Positions 12,801 to 24,964 of a stretch of 64,000 nucleotides of DNA are shown here, piece after piece. The DNA comes from Puffinus mauretanicus. Its lineage: Eukaryota; Chordata; Aves; Procellariiformes; Procellariidae. The position numbers were made by a program, and so were the translations under genes. Numbering within the stretch: position 1 is the first letter of the stretch; every line of letters starts with the position of its first letter. Under the pieces are notes generated by a model. It saw only the letters and a program-made list of their open reading frames with translations. It did not search any database and had not been told where the DNA came from. The stretch covers positions 3,410,001 to 3,474,000 of the forward strand of contig JAJKFH010000115.1 of the NCBI GenBank assembly GCA_023333565.1, read 5' to 3'.

Positions 12801-15800
12801 AAAAGATGTTTTTGACAAGTAACAATGCAATACCTGGACTCGTACTTCTCCTAAGTTAGAGGACAAACATTATAAAGAATTCTGAAGCTCTTTATTTCAA
12901 TGTTTAGCAAAATAACAATGAGGGCTAATGTTTGATCTCATCAGGAGTTCCAGGTAACTTCTCGGTAGAGAATAAAGAATGATAAGCAGAGTGATTGATG
13001 GCCTTAAAAGCAACACCTTTTTAGACAAGATAGAGCAAGGTAAGCCAGAGGAAGGAGGCAAAAACAAGAAAGTGTTTATGGCCTTGATAACAGAGAATAT
13101 AAATAAATTTGGCAGCAGGATTTTATATGAATCCCAGAAAAAAAAATTGTTATTTATTTATTTATCAAGGGTAGGTAGTATGATATTGTAGTAGCTGAGA
13201 CAGGAGTTTAGCTTTGCTGGCAGCCATCAAAGGAGTTGTCTTAGAGGCATTATACAGAACAAACGGAAAGATTTAATATCTAGTAAATTTCTGAATTAAT
13301 GGTGATATCCAGGTGCAACTGAGTGCCATTCAGGATGATGATGTTATCAACAAAAAATAAGAATACTCTTGGTAGATAAGAACAGTTCAGGGAAACTTCC
13401 TGGATAAAGAGGAACGTGAGAAGCATTCCTCTGCAAAATACTATGTATGCACTGACTTTAACGGTGAAAGAGCAAATGGAGATGGGATGGTTATTGGAAA
13501 AACAAAATGGACACTGGAGGACTTTTTGAGGGGGAAAAATGCATACTTTTATCATGAAGAAAAAGAGCCAGAAAAGACTGACAATCAAGAAGATTTAGAG
13601 AGCAAAACAGTATTGTCATGAGAGAGATCAGGGGAAGAAAGAGGATGAGGTAAAAGGAGAAAATGAAGGAATTAGAGGGAAGAACAGATGAGTAGGAGAT
13701 GGCTGGATGAATCAGGCTGTACGAGCATTGCAGCAAGAGATAAAGGAAAAAAAAAAAAACAAGGAAAAAAAAACCCATGAAATGTGTAAGAGGGTGACTC
13801 AATAGATGAATTAGCATTTTTCAAGGGAAAACCTTTCCCAAACACCTTCCAATTCATTCTATAAAAATATGCAACATAAAAACCCTTATTCACTTTTGAA
13901 GTCTTACGAAATTTTCTGACTCATCATCTTTGAAATTGTGTGATGGGCAATGCTGCCAGTTAAATCACTTCCCACAGTACCAAAACATTCCTTTGACGAC
14001 TCTGTCTGCATAGTTGACCAAGCCCTTACTTTTAAGATCATTTTATAGAATGGCATTGCTGCTGAAGAGAAGTAAAATGAAAATGCTGGAGGGCAAAGTC
14101 CAGGTACAATGAGACTTTAATTAGTTAGGTTCCTAGCCAAGGCTTACTTCAGCTTTCACTGAAGTCAAGAGAAAGCCTGCTACTGATTATAGTGGAATTG
14201 GGTCAAAGGTACATGACAGGATGAACACTGTGAGAGTTCTTTGTCCTCAACTTTTTTTAATAGAGAGGACAAAAATCATAATTTTTCTTTGAAGGATACA
14301 TTAAGCTTTGGACTTATGTTCATATGTTTTATAAAGCAAAAAATAAAAGTAAAATGCAAAATGGTTTGGTTTTCTTTTCTCTGTTTTGTCAGTTTTTTTC
14401 TTTCTTGTTTTTCCACTAGACTAGAAAAGGCAGAAAGAAAACAATTTAGAAGAGTCTTCAGCAAAGTGATACTTAAATGCCCTTTTTAAAAAATGTTTCC
14501 CTTTCTCCTTTATATTTCTCTCCCTCCAGCGAATATTTTTCCCTGGTCTATCACCTGCTAGGAAGTTGGTTTAAATTGTTATAGTACTTTCCCTGCATGT
14601 GAAGAACCAGGGATGTTGTAATCTCCCTGCCCTCCTTGTTGGGTTAAGGAAAAGGAAAAGTCCTCTATTCTCTGCCTATCACTGTTTCCTGAAACAGCCT
14701 GCTTCTGTAGGTAATTGGATATAAATGAGAGCAACCTTTTCAATAAACTAGTCTTAATCAGAAAATTAACAGTTACTTCACAATGTCAGAGCTGGTGGCC
14801 AGAAAAATTGCCATTTAGGCAGATAAAATCCCTCTTCAGCTGTATGGATCTCACAAGCTCACAAGCCAGTCATATATATCAAGGAACAGTTGATTTAAAT
14901 ACAGCTATAGAGAGATGACATTTAAAGGCTGATACAATAATTGCTATGTGTGAAGAAACCACAGCTGCACTATAAGGCCCTCATGTACCTCTAAGGAAAT
15001 AATTATCAAGAAAAATATCTAATATCTATCAAATAAAACTTATATTTCAGTAATACACATTTTATATTTTTCAACATTTAAATGAAGTCAGACAGGAAAT
15101 ATTTTTCCACTGGCTAATAAATGAATGGTGTTTCAAATTTCAGAAAAGATCAAGTTTGGAAAATATTGTAAAAAGTTTTTTATTAATTGATCTCTCCATT
15201 TAAATTTTTCTCCAACCCACTGAAAAAAAAAAAAAAAAAAACCAAAACCCCAAAGAAAGGAAATATTCTCTTTTAATTTTCAAAATGTTCTGTTTCAGAT
15301 CAATAACTTAATCATAATTTTTGTTTTGACTAAACTTCAAATCACACTCAAAAGGAAAAATAATGTTCAATCCTAAAAAATATTTTGAAATCATTACAAT
15401 AGGATCCTTTTGGGTAATTTGTAAAAATATCTTTGTTTCTTCAAAATGGGAAATCCATTTACATTATCCCTTTTACCTATAAATTTTATTTGCCACAGTC
15501 ATCATTTTGTCAAAAAAAAATGAACTCTAGATTTGACTAAATTTAGGAGCCGCAAGGTTGTCTGTTGATCAATCATATCTGTATAGCATTCCAGGTTTCA
15601 CTTTGTTCTAACATTCCAAAATTTATTTAATGTATTCCTTGAATTTATTCCCAAAAACTGATCTGGTACTTAACGAGTTGAAGAGAATCTTCTGAAAACA
15701 CCTCCACTGCCAGCAGAGGATGAAGTAAAAATCAGTCACCTCAAAAGAAATACTCTACTGGAATTACCATGCGTAATCATTAGTAATATGAGGCATAGAT

Positions 15801-16772
15801 AAACTTTAACACACAAGGAAGTGACCTTCTTTACAGAAATCCGAGAGTAAGTTAGACAAAAACATTTTTAAATGGTTTGATAAATAGTCATAACAGACTA
15901 AGAAGGCACTTGCAGTGCCTTTTAGCATTACCTTATAAAAACAAATTAAAAATAAAGCAACAACAGAGAGAACAATAGCACCATGTTTCCAGCTTTGACA
16001 TATATGTAGAAAATGCATATTCCAATAAGACATCAATCAGTGTGAAAGCATCCATCACTGGAGAAAGAATCTAAGTAAGGAAGTGGAGAATTTCTTCAAA
16101 CTGCTTAATGTTTCAAATATATAGGGGTTATTTTTCCAGATTTTACACTCAAAAAAGCCCCAAAAAACATAACGTGGAAAAAAAATCTCCCTATTTCTCA
16201 CTCTGCAAAAAGCACACTTCATCCAGCTCCACCGTCCTAAATTGTTCACTTCTTTTATAGCCCTGATATAACGATTTAAAAATATATAGGTGTAAAGTAT
16301 TCAAGCAAGTTCAAAATAAGACTTGTCAATAAGACCTACCCTACCAAAACAAGACCTTCCAGGAGACTTCCTTACTTAAAATCTGTTATTATCAAGTTCA
16401 TGTTCTGGAGTTAAGGAAACAGAGAAGCAGTTAAAACAGCAATGAGCAATATCAGAAGTTCATTGTAGAGTCCTACAACACTGTTGACAAAGTGATCTGT
16501 CAGCCTTATACTTATTTACCCTAGAGCTCTTGGGAAGCCCTTAGAGTTCACCTGCTACTGAAAAAAAGTTCTTAGATGGAAAATGAGCCTTGAGCTTAAA
16601 ACATCAAAAGCAATAATTGGTGAAATAGTAGCCTGAGAATCAAATTCAAAATGTTTCAATTCCATTGAAATTATATATCTAATTTTTTTTTGTGTGTTTT
16701 TTTATTTTAAAATGAGTGAAAGGGGTTTTCAAGAATCTGAAGATTGTCTGGTTTTGTTGGTTACTGAAAATG
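9810..16772. other. long AT-rich noncoding stretch
   Basis: No gene is supported. I see only low-complexity patches: an A-rich (AAAC/AAAT) segment around 11285-11325, TTTA runs near 13145, A-rich runs near 13745-13775, and A19 at 15223-15241. Open frames of up to 123 codons occur here, but they have lysine/phenylalanine-rich compositions expected of AT-rich chance frames and no acceptor or donor in phase. Confidence 0.55.
15223..15241 (+). repeat. poly(A) run of 19
   Basis: A uniform A run followed by 'ccaaaacccc'. No recognisable retrotransposed sequence with an AATAAA precedes it, so I treat it as simple sequence. Confidence 0.85.
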
Positions 16773-16851
16773 TTTTTTTTTTTCCCCTTCTTGTTTCAGG
16801 TTCTGCATGACCAACTTAAAAAAAATTAATTAAAAGAAAAAAAGAGCATCA
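16773..16851 (+). other. strong 3' splice site with possible short exon
   Basis: A pyrimidine tract of about 25 bases ends in 'cttgtttcag' at 16800. The following 51 bases end in 'gcatcag' before 'gtatat', a plausible though weak donor. All three frames of the 51 bases contain stops after at most 11 codons. If used, it would be a noncoding or terminal exon. It may also be a cryptic site. Confidence 0.25.
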
Positions 16852-19820
16852 GGTATATTCTTGGATTGTTTGTTTTCCTCAAGCCATGATGATCAAGAAT
16901 TATGTAAAATGTTACCTTGCAATGAGTTTTTCCTCACGGCTTTTGATTCATGTAAGAAGGCCGTCTGGGCTCCTGATTTGATTCATGGAAGTTTATTTAT
17001 AAATAAAGAAATAAATAAAAGATGTGAATACTGAAGATGCCTGTGGTCAAAAGCAATTAACATGTGGATTGTTGGAAATTGTCAAGATAGGCTATTTAAA
17101 CTGAAGTTTCTTGCTTATTCTTTAACTGTCTAAGGACCTAATGCTTCATTCTTCTTGAAAGTCAAAGACACTAGAAGAAAAATCAGTTAGAAAACCAAGC
17201 AGTCAATTTGCTAGAGTCACTTCTAAATCAAAAATAGAAAAAACTCACAAAGCTATTAAACATGGGATGACCCAGGATCTGGATGAACTGAGCATAATTA
17301 CGGAAGCACAGGCATCTCAAAATGCCAAACCTAAGAAATCCTTTGTTTCCCTCCAGCAGGCTTGCTATTGGCTGCATCATTCTTTCCATAGCTCACAAGC
17401 AATTTTTTTTTAGAAAAAAAACGTATTTCACTATATTATTTTCAAATGAGAATAAAGTATAATGTGAAGAATGATTGCATCTTACTTTATCCTTGCTTGC
17501 GTTCCAGGAAGCACTATGTGGCTTCACTACAGCGTTCAACTAATGTGAGAACAAGACAAGCTAACTTGTAATTTTCAAATGAGAAACATGTCAAAGTAAA
17601 CTCCTAAAAGTCTCCTTCAAGATTTTAACTTGAGCATTAACTCAGATTAAAACTCAGATTAAAACCACTTATTTTTCCACTGAATTTTTGTTGTAATTTG
17701 ATTCCTTCAAACTAAAAAAGAAACACAAAACATTTTATATTAGTTATGTGAAGATTAGAGGGGAGGGCTTCAGCACTGTCTTAAAGAGAAGAAAGTATTC
17801 CTGGGTCACCTGTTTCTTGACTTTTATTGTGCTTTCAGCCTGTACTTATCTCCTTCTCTCAAAAAAATTAGTAAGTGTCATTTACTGCCACCCAAACAAT
17901 CATAACCCTAAGTTAAGCACTACACCTTTGCTGAAATAACAGCTGAAATGAGCAGAAAATACTAATATAAAACATATTCAGTTATGAGATGGTGCTTTAC
18001 AAAGGGCAGGTTGTCAAGTCTGTCCCTTAGCCACATTTGAATTTGAAGAGAACTCAAGCAGAAGAAATGAGAAGGACAAGGGAAAAGTAGGTTAAGATAG
18101 CAACAAATAGAACATCTAGGATTATATAGGACCAAGTAATTTCTATGCAAGCAAAGATTTTTTTTTCTAATATATATAAAATAATTTAGCATAGGAGAAT
18201 AGGTTTTTAAAACTCTTTTGTCAAGTGACAGTAAGGTCTTAAACCCTGGCAGTACAGATAATAATAATGCCCCATACTTATTTAAATAAATAGGATTCTT
18301 TCTCTAATCATCCTGACCTAAGACAACTAATAGCTGTAAACCTTTCTAATTACTTCCTAGAATAGGATTACTTTCACCTGACTGAGTCAAGTGACATTTT
18401 AAATTCCTTTTTACAATGTAACAGGATGTGTTCTGTTCAATGCTGCATTTCTAATGTCCCAGTGTCTAGCAGAAGCATATTGTGAATTTCATTCAAAATA
18501 CCAAGGCAGGTGTTTAAATAGATATCCCAAGCTCCAAAGAAAACACAACAAAAGCCAGCATTTAACTTTCAATGAGGAAGGAAAGGCAAGGAAACACGTC
18601 AACTTGTGCAACCCTTAAGAAACAGAATAACCCAGAAACAATTTAGACTTTCATCAAATTAATCTACCTGGTATGGAAACCTTGTCCCAAAGTAATTTTA
18701 TTTCTTTAGGGTCACATTTTTTGTGAAAAATCACACACTGACTGCAGGGATTAGGTCTGCTGAATGAACGTGCTCAGATGCAAATCCTGATGTTACTGGA
18801 GTGGTAACAGTTAAAGTCAGCAGAAAATAGAAGGACCAGACTTGGTGACATATGCAACAGTTTTTTATAGCCAGATATGATGTAGGTGAGAAATATAGAA
18901 AACTTTTCACATATTTCTCAACAATGCAACTCAATTACAATAAATGAAAATGCCCTTGAAATTTAGAATTTGGTCTGGTAACTCAAATATGTAAAGATAA
19001 TGATTTTCCCCACCAAATTCTTATTGAAGAATGAATGGATCTTATTGAAGAATTTGGAATATAAAGTAGAGAAAAAGACATCGAGGATATCAGTTTAACA
19101 AGGATACATGTGACTAATTTTATACAGCTGAGTCATCTCACAAAGTCAAAGGAACAACTTATCTTGGCAGCCTAATGTTCGAGATTAAAAGAGTTAGTCA
19201 TATGTAATTTAGCCAACTTCCCTCCTATAGTTCCTCATCCAAAAATTTATTTCAAAATCTTTTCTGGGGGAGCTTTTGTAGAAACTCCAAATTCTTCCAG
19301 TGAAATCCATTGGCTACACAAAATTGACTCCGGAAAAAAAATGAAGGAAAGAAAAAATTATTTGCAAAAAAAAAAGTTCTCTTCAGATGAGAATAGGCTA
19401 TACTAAATATATTCTCAAACCCAGAGAACAGGTCCTATGGTGACATATGATCCACATGTTTAAAGACTGTTAAAACGAGTTGAAAACACTGATCAGTAAT
19501 CTGGGATTTAAATGAAAGAAAAACCAAAACATCCTTAAAAACTGGAGGTTAATACAGCAGAAAAAGGTGAAATGTTGGATCCGAATTAGTCATTATATGA
19601 TTTGTCACAAGCTCCAATGGATGCAGGATTTCGGTCAGGAAGTTTGAATGTCCTTCAGAAGATTTTCATAATTAAATGTGGTCTTAAAAAAATGAAACAC
19701 ATTATTACATAAAAATGTATAATCAAGGCCAATAAACAACATTAACCTTTTTTTTAATTATACAACAGGAAATACAATTAGAAGTAATGAATAAGCTTCT
19801 TGGGGTCTTTCCATGAGACA
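16852..19820. other. AT-rich noncoding stretch
   Basis: No gene. Two short tandem duplications are visible: 'aactcagattaa' twice near 17638-17663 and 'cttattgaagaat' twice at 19020-19053. Nothing else is recognised. Confidence 0.55.
19020..19053 (+). repeat. 13-bp direct duplication, 21-bp period
   Basis: 'cttattgaagaat' occurs at 19020-19032 and again, identical, at 19041-19053. It looks like a small slippage or tandem duplication event. Confidence 0.85.
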
Positions 19821-19826
19821 TTTATT
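19821..19826 (-). promoter_or_regulatory. possible polyadenylation signal AATAAA for the minus-strand exon
   Basis: TTTATT on the plus strand gives AATAAA on the minus strand. It lies about 570 bases beyond the stop codon of the candidate terminal exon, a plausible 3' UTR length. The hexamer is common in AT-rich DNA, so by itself it is weak evidence. Confidence 0.3.
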
Positions 19827-20398
19827 ACAATTTTTTCTCTCTAGCGTCATTACAAAAGAGAGTTTGACAGTTTTAGAGTCTCGATTTGCATATTTTAACA
19901 CCAGTTTATATTTCTTTTGAAGTAAACCTTAGCACTACATTATCTGAATGTGTAGTGCTTGATTTTGTGATAATTATATCACTATAATCCTTCCTGTTCT
20001 GGAAGTATAAATATGTACTTCTAACTTTTCCTACTTTTCTTTGAGAACCTCCCATGAAAATATTTTGATCATAGACAAATACAAATCAAAGACATTATGG
20101 AAGAAAATGTTGTTATAAAATGTTTATGACAAGGAAAGAATTTGTATTATAAAACTTTAAGCTAAACTAAACATCAAAAAAAACCTTGCTGCCTTTGGTT
20201 TTTGGTTTACCTGTATTATCTGGATCTTTTGTTTAACTCAGAATAATGGAAGACAATGAAAGCATGCTGACCAAATTAAAATACATTTACAGCTGATTTA
20301 GATTTCCAAGTGTATCTGTCAGTTCAAGGCTGAAAAATCTAATATACTGCACTAGAAAAATTCACAAAGGTGTATTACTTCAAACAATGGACATTGCA

Positions 20399-20670
20399 TT
20401 ATATGGCTTTTATAATGTGATTTACATTGCAACTGCAGGTATCAGGGAACACCTCCCTCTGTTTATTTAAAATCTGGTATATTACATGTAATTTAGACAA
20501 AAGGATGATCTCCTCTACAGGGACATTCAGTTCTGTGAGTTCAGCAATGCCATCCCAGTTATAAGCAATTGTATCGTGAAGTAGATGGAGTTTTTCATGG
20601 AGCTGATTTCCAGATTGATTATAGGGAAGCTGGCCTAATGAAATGGTTGCTGAAGGCGGTGTCACAGATG
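20399..20670 (-). CDS. candidate terminal coding exon of an unidentified gene (partial)
   Basis: On the minus strand the sequence reads a pyrimidine-rich tract, then CTTTCACAG, then an open frame of 89 full codons to TAA at 20401-20399. The first two bases (CA) complete a codon from an upstream exon, giving (x)CA-TCT-GTG and then residues beginning SVTPPSATISLGQLPYNQSG. The middle is acidic and leucine-rich and looks helical (HEKLHLLHDTIAYNWDGIAE, then VPVEEIILLSKLHVIYQILN). It ends CSCNVNHIIKAI. Amino-acid composition is balanced, unlike the lysine/phenylalanine-rich chance frames elsewhere in the window. No signal peptide, membrane segment or domain that I recognise is present. No good in-frame donor occurs before the stop, so I treat it as a last exon. 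The parent gene is unknown, and its other exons are not found in this window. A minus-strand ERVL solo LTR begins 232 bases upstream. Confidence 0.6.
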
Positions 20671-20696
20671 CTGTGAAAGGAACAGAGGAGAAAAAA
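20671..20696 (-). other. 3' splice acceptor of the candidate exon
   Basis: The minus strand reads TTTTTTCTCCTCTGTTCCTT followed by TCACAG. This is a long uninterrupted pyrimidine tract with CAG at the exon edge, close to the ideal vertebrate acceptor. It is the main reason to take the adjoining open frame seriously. Confidence 0.6.
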
Positions 20697-21025
20697 TGGT
20701 TTGCTACTGAGATGGGAACATACGTGCCTCTTGTATCATAGATAATTGGATTAATCAGACTCTATTGCCGGCAGAGCCCCATATCCCTATCTCTTGATTC
20801 ATCTGTCAAAGACACTATTAAACAGCAGCCCATGGGGATGTCACACCAGAGAGAAGGGCAGCATCAGCACAAAGGCATTGTGGCATTTGACAACATGTTA
20901 GGTGTTGTGGTTCAACCTGGCAGGCAGCTAAACACCACACAGCTGCTTGCTCACTACCCCCTGTCCCAGTGGGATGGGGGAGAGAATCAAAAAAAAGTAA
21001 AGATTTTGGGCTGAGATAAAGACAG

Positions 21026-21031
21026 TTTAAT
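21026..21031 (-). promoter_or_regulatory. LTR polyadenylation signal ATTAAA
   Basis: TTTAAT on the plus strand (minus ATTAAA), followed in LTR orientation by 'ctgtctttatctc', as in the other LTRs. In a transcript entering from the right it could end the RNA before the exon at 20670. Confidence 0.6.
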
Positions 21032-21051
21032 AGGACAGAAAAGGAAGGGGA

Positions 21052-21120
<69 letters not shown>
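21052..21120 (-). repeat. (ATT)n microsatellite inside the LTR
   Basis: About 23 uninterrupted AAT units on the plus strand, ATT in LTR orientation. The sister LTR at 49010 has only a short 'attatttattactattatc' stretch at the same position, so the array expanded from a seed within the LTR. Confidence 0.97.
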
Positions 21121-21121
<1 letters not shown>

Positions 21122-21227
21122 GAATATACGGAATAAGTGATGCACAATGAAATTGCTCACCACCCGCCGACCGATGTCCAGCCAGTTCCCAAGCAGCGAT
21201 CACTGCCCCCCAGCCAACTCCACCAGT

Positions 21228-21249
21228 TTATATACTGAGCATGACGTCA
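21228..21249 (-). promoter_or_regulatory. LTR core promoter: CRE and TATA box
   Basis: In LTR orientation a palindromic TGACGTCA (21249-21242) is followed by 'tgctcag' and TATATAAA (21235-21228). The spacing and sequence repeat those of the LTR at 49240-49257. CREB/ATF factors bind TGACGTCA. Both elements are intact in this copy. Confidence 0.65.
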
Positions 21250-21490
21250 TATGGTATGGAATACCCCTTTGGCCAGTTTGGGTCAGCTGTCCTGGCTGTG
21301 CCCTATCCCAGCTTCTTGCTGGCAGGGCATAAGAAGCTGAGAAGTCCTTGACTAGGCTAAACGCTACTTAGCAACAACTCAAATATCAGTGTGTTATGAA
21401 CATTACTCTCATACTAAATCCAGAACACAGCACTATACCAGCTACTAGGAAGAAAATTAACTCTATCCCAGCCGAAATCAGGACATTAGG

Positions 21491-23197
21491 GAATCTGACA
21501 TCCCTGTAAACAAGATATTTATGTATTTGTGAAGAAGTTAACTATTGAATTGTTTAGCTAACCTAACCAAAACTTTAAAACGTTATGAAGGTAAATGGTT
21601 CATATAATCAGGATCTTGAAAACATTCTATGTTAGTTTAGACTCTGTGATATCTTCTTGCTACGGACAACTGAAATTTTTCTATCAGTTTTGCCTGACAT
21701 ACAAAATTTGTTTTGAATCAAAAATGGTTTCCATGGAGACTATATGCCTTTTGGATTCTTATTTTAGTTTTAATTTAAAGAAATTAAAAACCAAGGATAC
21801 AAAAAGGAGCTTCATAAGAATAACAAGATTGCTTTGTTAGATTGTTTTCAAATTTTAAATTAAAGGAAAAGAGTTCTTGTCTGGCCTGTCACTTCAATCT
21901 TCCATCAAAATGTAAGTAATTTTCAAACTACTTTTTGATGGTGTTATTTTTCACTCAAAAAGGATTTATTTAGGTACCTTTTTTGTAGAAAGGAGTAGTA
22001 TAAGTTCTTCTACCTAAATGAATAAAAGTCCCATATTTTTGTTTGTGATTAGGAAACCATGCCTTCTAACGCATGTGCTGTACACCCAGCTCTTGAGCAC
22101 ATAGAATAACTGATGCACATGACACATACCGTCCATATTCAGACATGCAATTGACCATACATCAGCAGTTCAGATGCATCTGGAAAGCCTTGGAACCAGT
22201 GTGTACATACTGTACTGTTGATCTACTTGTGAAGAATAAGACTGAAGCATCCAACCAAGCTATAGCAGGCATGCCTACCCCAGCTGGCTTCTGGACCTCA
22301 AGAAACCATGGACAAATGATTAAGCCTCTCAAATTTTGCATATTTTTTAATAGCCTAAAACACAAACAAACCTTGATACAGTATTGTGCTGCATGCAATT
22401 GTCCTAACGTATCCATAAACTAAGAGAAAACATACATCAGTTTATTCAGAAAAAGAATTGTAAGATGTGTAATCCAATCACTTACAATGGATCATATGCA
22501 TATATTTTGTTCTGAAGCAGTTAAGGTTCCTATATGCATGGTTTATTTCAGAAAGCAAAAGCAAAGAAACAAAGTTAAATAAAATAAACATAGATATCTG
22601 GCTTTCTCCAACAAAGAGGCACCAAATTTCCCATTATCACAAATACCATGCACTCTAGACCAGCCATTGACACTTCAGCTGCTATCATTATGGTTTATCA
22701 GGCTGTATATTCCTAACATTAGGAATATTATAGATGAGTTGCTCCAGTGTTTGGTAAAAAGGAGGGGTGGTTTGAACCAGGATTCAGTACAGGAATATGA
22801 TTACTGGTGGAAAGGAACAGGCTGCAACACTGATATTTCAAGGAATCTGGAACTGCTCTGCACATTGCTGTCAGAGTACACATCAAAGCGTTTGAGAAAG
22901 TTTCCAACTTTCTATTGGGGAATGCACTTCTTGTATCACCCTATAATCCACAGCAATGCTACAAGGTGCTAATGTCCTTAGGCGGTAAAGCATTAACCAG
23001 TGAGTATTCAAGAAAGAATTGGGTGTCAAGTTGCCTCTTTAAAGTTTAGTAAGTATCAAGTTTTCACTAATTCATAAACAAATGGTTCTTGAAGTGCATG
23101 GACTGCTTTCATTGCCCAGTGTGAAAGATGACCTCTCTGGCATCTCTCTGCTCATTCTGTTTGCTGTTTTTGCAGTGTGATCTTGCTGAGTTATTTG
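21491..23197. other. noncoding, nothing recognised
   Basis: AT-rich sequence with two open frames of 92 and 101 codons (22145-22423 and 22667-22972, plus). Neither has in-phase splice sites or a motif I recognise, so I do not call them genes. Confidence 0.5.
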
Positions 23198-23348
23198 GTT
23201 TCCTTCTTTTTTTTATACAGGTTTGCCATCCTTGAGGGGTGTTCTCACCATCAGCATCCTGAAAGCTAAATCATGTAGTATACATCACAACATGATCTCT
23301 TCAGACACTCCCCAGATGCTGCTTGAAACATGCCACCCGATTTGCTGA
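23198..23348 (+). other. strong 3' splice site with a short open frame
   Basis: 'ggtttccttctttttttta' followed by 'tacag' ends at 23220 and is a good acceptor. In one phase the following sequence is open for 41 codons (LPSLRGVLTISILKAKSCSI at its start) to TGA at 23346-23348. The composition is unremarkable and I recognise no family. It could be a terminal exon of a plus-strand transcript, a noncoding exon or a cryptic site. Confidence 0.25.
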
Positions 23349-24964
23349 AGTACTAGAAGACTGAAGAAACACAGAAAAACAAACAAGCAACCCCCCCTAT
23401 ACACACATTCTAAAACTTCTGAATTTTCTCACAGAGAGATCTGAAGGTATGATGTGCTTGCTCACCACATTGCTCAGTCTATCTTCACTAGCATGCATTA
23501 TTTCCTCTTTTGAAGCTCATGCTGTGTTAAAAGGTTGCTTTGTGTGTAAAAAGGCAATAATTCATAATATATTCATAGGTGAGAACATAGGTTTATTATT
23601 ACCTTGAACAAGTAATTAGATGGAAAGCAATGATAATGACACACTGACAACACTAGTACGTATAAAAAGGAGAATGAGCTAATCTTTCAGTGGCAAAGAA
23701 AAACCTGTTATTGTATTGCCATATTCAGTAAGCTTAAATAATAACACTATCATGATGTGAAGTTTATGTTCAATTTTAAACATATACTTTACTTAAAATA
23801 TCATAGTCATTTAGTATGAATATACTAACACTTTTTCCATGCTACTTTGAAAAATATTCTATACTATTCTGCCATACATCTGTTTCAAAGACTTGGAAGG
23901 ATATCTTAATTTATAGCCTGAAGCTATACAATCTTGATCATATCAGTACAGCTGTCAGGAAACAATTTTCCTGTCCTTTGAGAATTTTTGACTTATCAAA
24001 AATTTTCCCATCTAAAATGAGGCCAGGAAAGTCAAAATCCCCAAAATACTGAAAGCTGATTAACCCTGCAGTCCATACTCACTTTAGTTTCCAATATTGT
24101 GTTTTGCATAGGCAACCACAACAAAAAAAACCCACTGGTTGCTTTAAGATACATTGGTTTACTTTGGTAATTTTCTTTTAACTTATTCATTGGCTTTTAG
24201 TTAAGATATTTTTCATACCAAAAAAATAGTTAAAAATATTAGTGTCAGCTATATTAGAGTTAGATTTATTTAGAGTTATTTACTAGATCCCCAAATCTAC
24301 ACAGAGAACAGTTATGGCAAACCGATTTCTCCTCAGTAAGAAGATGAGAAGCATATATGTGTGAATGTGCTTAAAGGCAATTTTTGAACTTAAGAAACAT
24401 CACACAGAAACTGAAGATACAAGGTTTCCCCAGAAAACTAAGGAAAAAAACATCAGAAGATTAGTAAATTTTTGTCTGATTATTAAAAATCTACGTTGAC
24501 ACTACATTTTTTTGAAGCCCAACTCATATTTATATCCTTGGGTTTGTAATTCCAAAAAATACATTCATTTTGAGAAAGATGGGAGAAGCGATACTATATA
24601 TTCAGTACATGACCGGCAAACACTAATCATGGCAATAATAATAAATCATAAACAAACAGTTCCTTAAGTGGGTTTTAGACAAGGAAAACCATGTAATTTT
24701 TTTAAAAATGTAGACATCTGTGATAGTTATTTGCATGTTTACCCTATTTATTATTTACATTTTGTACATTAAAAACCTAATTATTTATTAAAAATGGACT
24801 GATGAAAGCAAACCTTATGGCAAGAGAGGAACATACCAGAATGAAAAAGAACTGTCAGAATAAAGCAAATTTGCCCTGAAGCCCTATTAATCTGAGGTTT
24901 TATGATTGCCTGCTGCTTGTGCTAAGATGTCAACAACTGAAGTGTTGTAGGTTTGCGATATTTT
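23349..24964. other. AT-rich noncoding stretch
   Basis: No gene, repeat family or strong signal is seen. Several TTTA/ATTT-rich patches occur, for example around 24720-24800. Confidence 0.5.

Larger units (their letters stand above)
20903..21485 (-). mobile_element. solo LTR of an ERVL-type endogenous retrovirus, young copy
   Basis: On the plus strand the element runs from TGTTGTGGTTCAACC to 'cagccgaaatcaggaca', so in its own orientation it is TGTCCTGATTTCGGCTGGGA...ACCACAACA. It is flanked by a perfect 5-bp target duplication, TTAGG at 20898-20902 and at 21486-21490. Five bases is the duplication length of ERVL-class integrases. It retains a perfect CRE-type TGACGTCA, a TATATAAA box and a TTTAAT/ATTAAA polyadenylation hexamer (21026-21031). 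No gag, pol or env sequence is present: the provirus was lost by LTR-LTR recombination. It lies 5' of the minus-strand exon, in the same orientation. Confidence 0.95.

Noticed and set aside
15706..15721. 'ctgccagcagaggatg' as a CTCF site
   Set aside because: It lacks the final GGC of the core and has no supporting context; too weak to call.
20818..21147. 109-codon frame with a long isoleucine run
   Set aside because: The run is the translation of the AAT/ATT microsatellite in the LTR.
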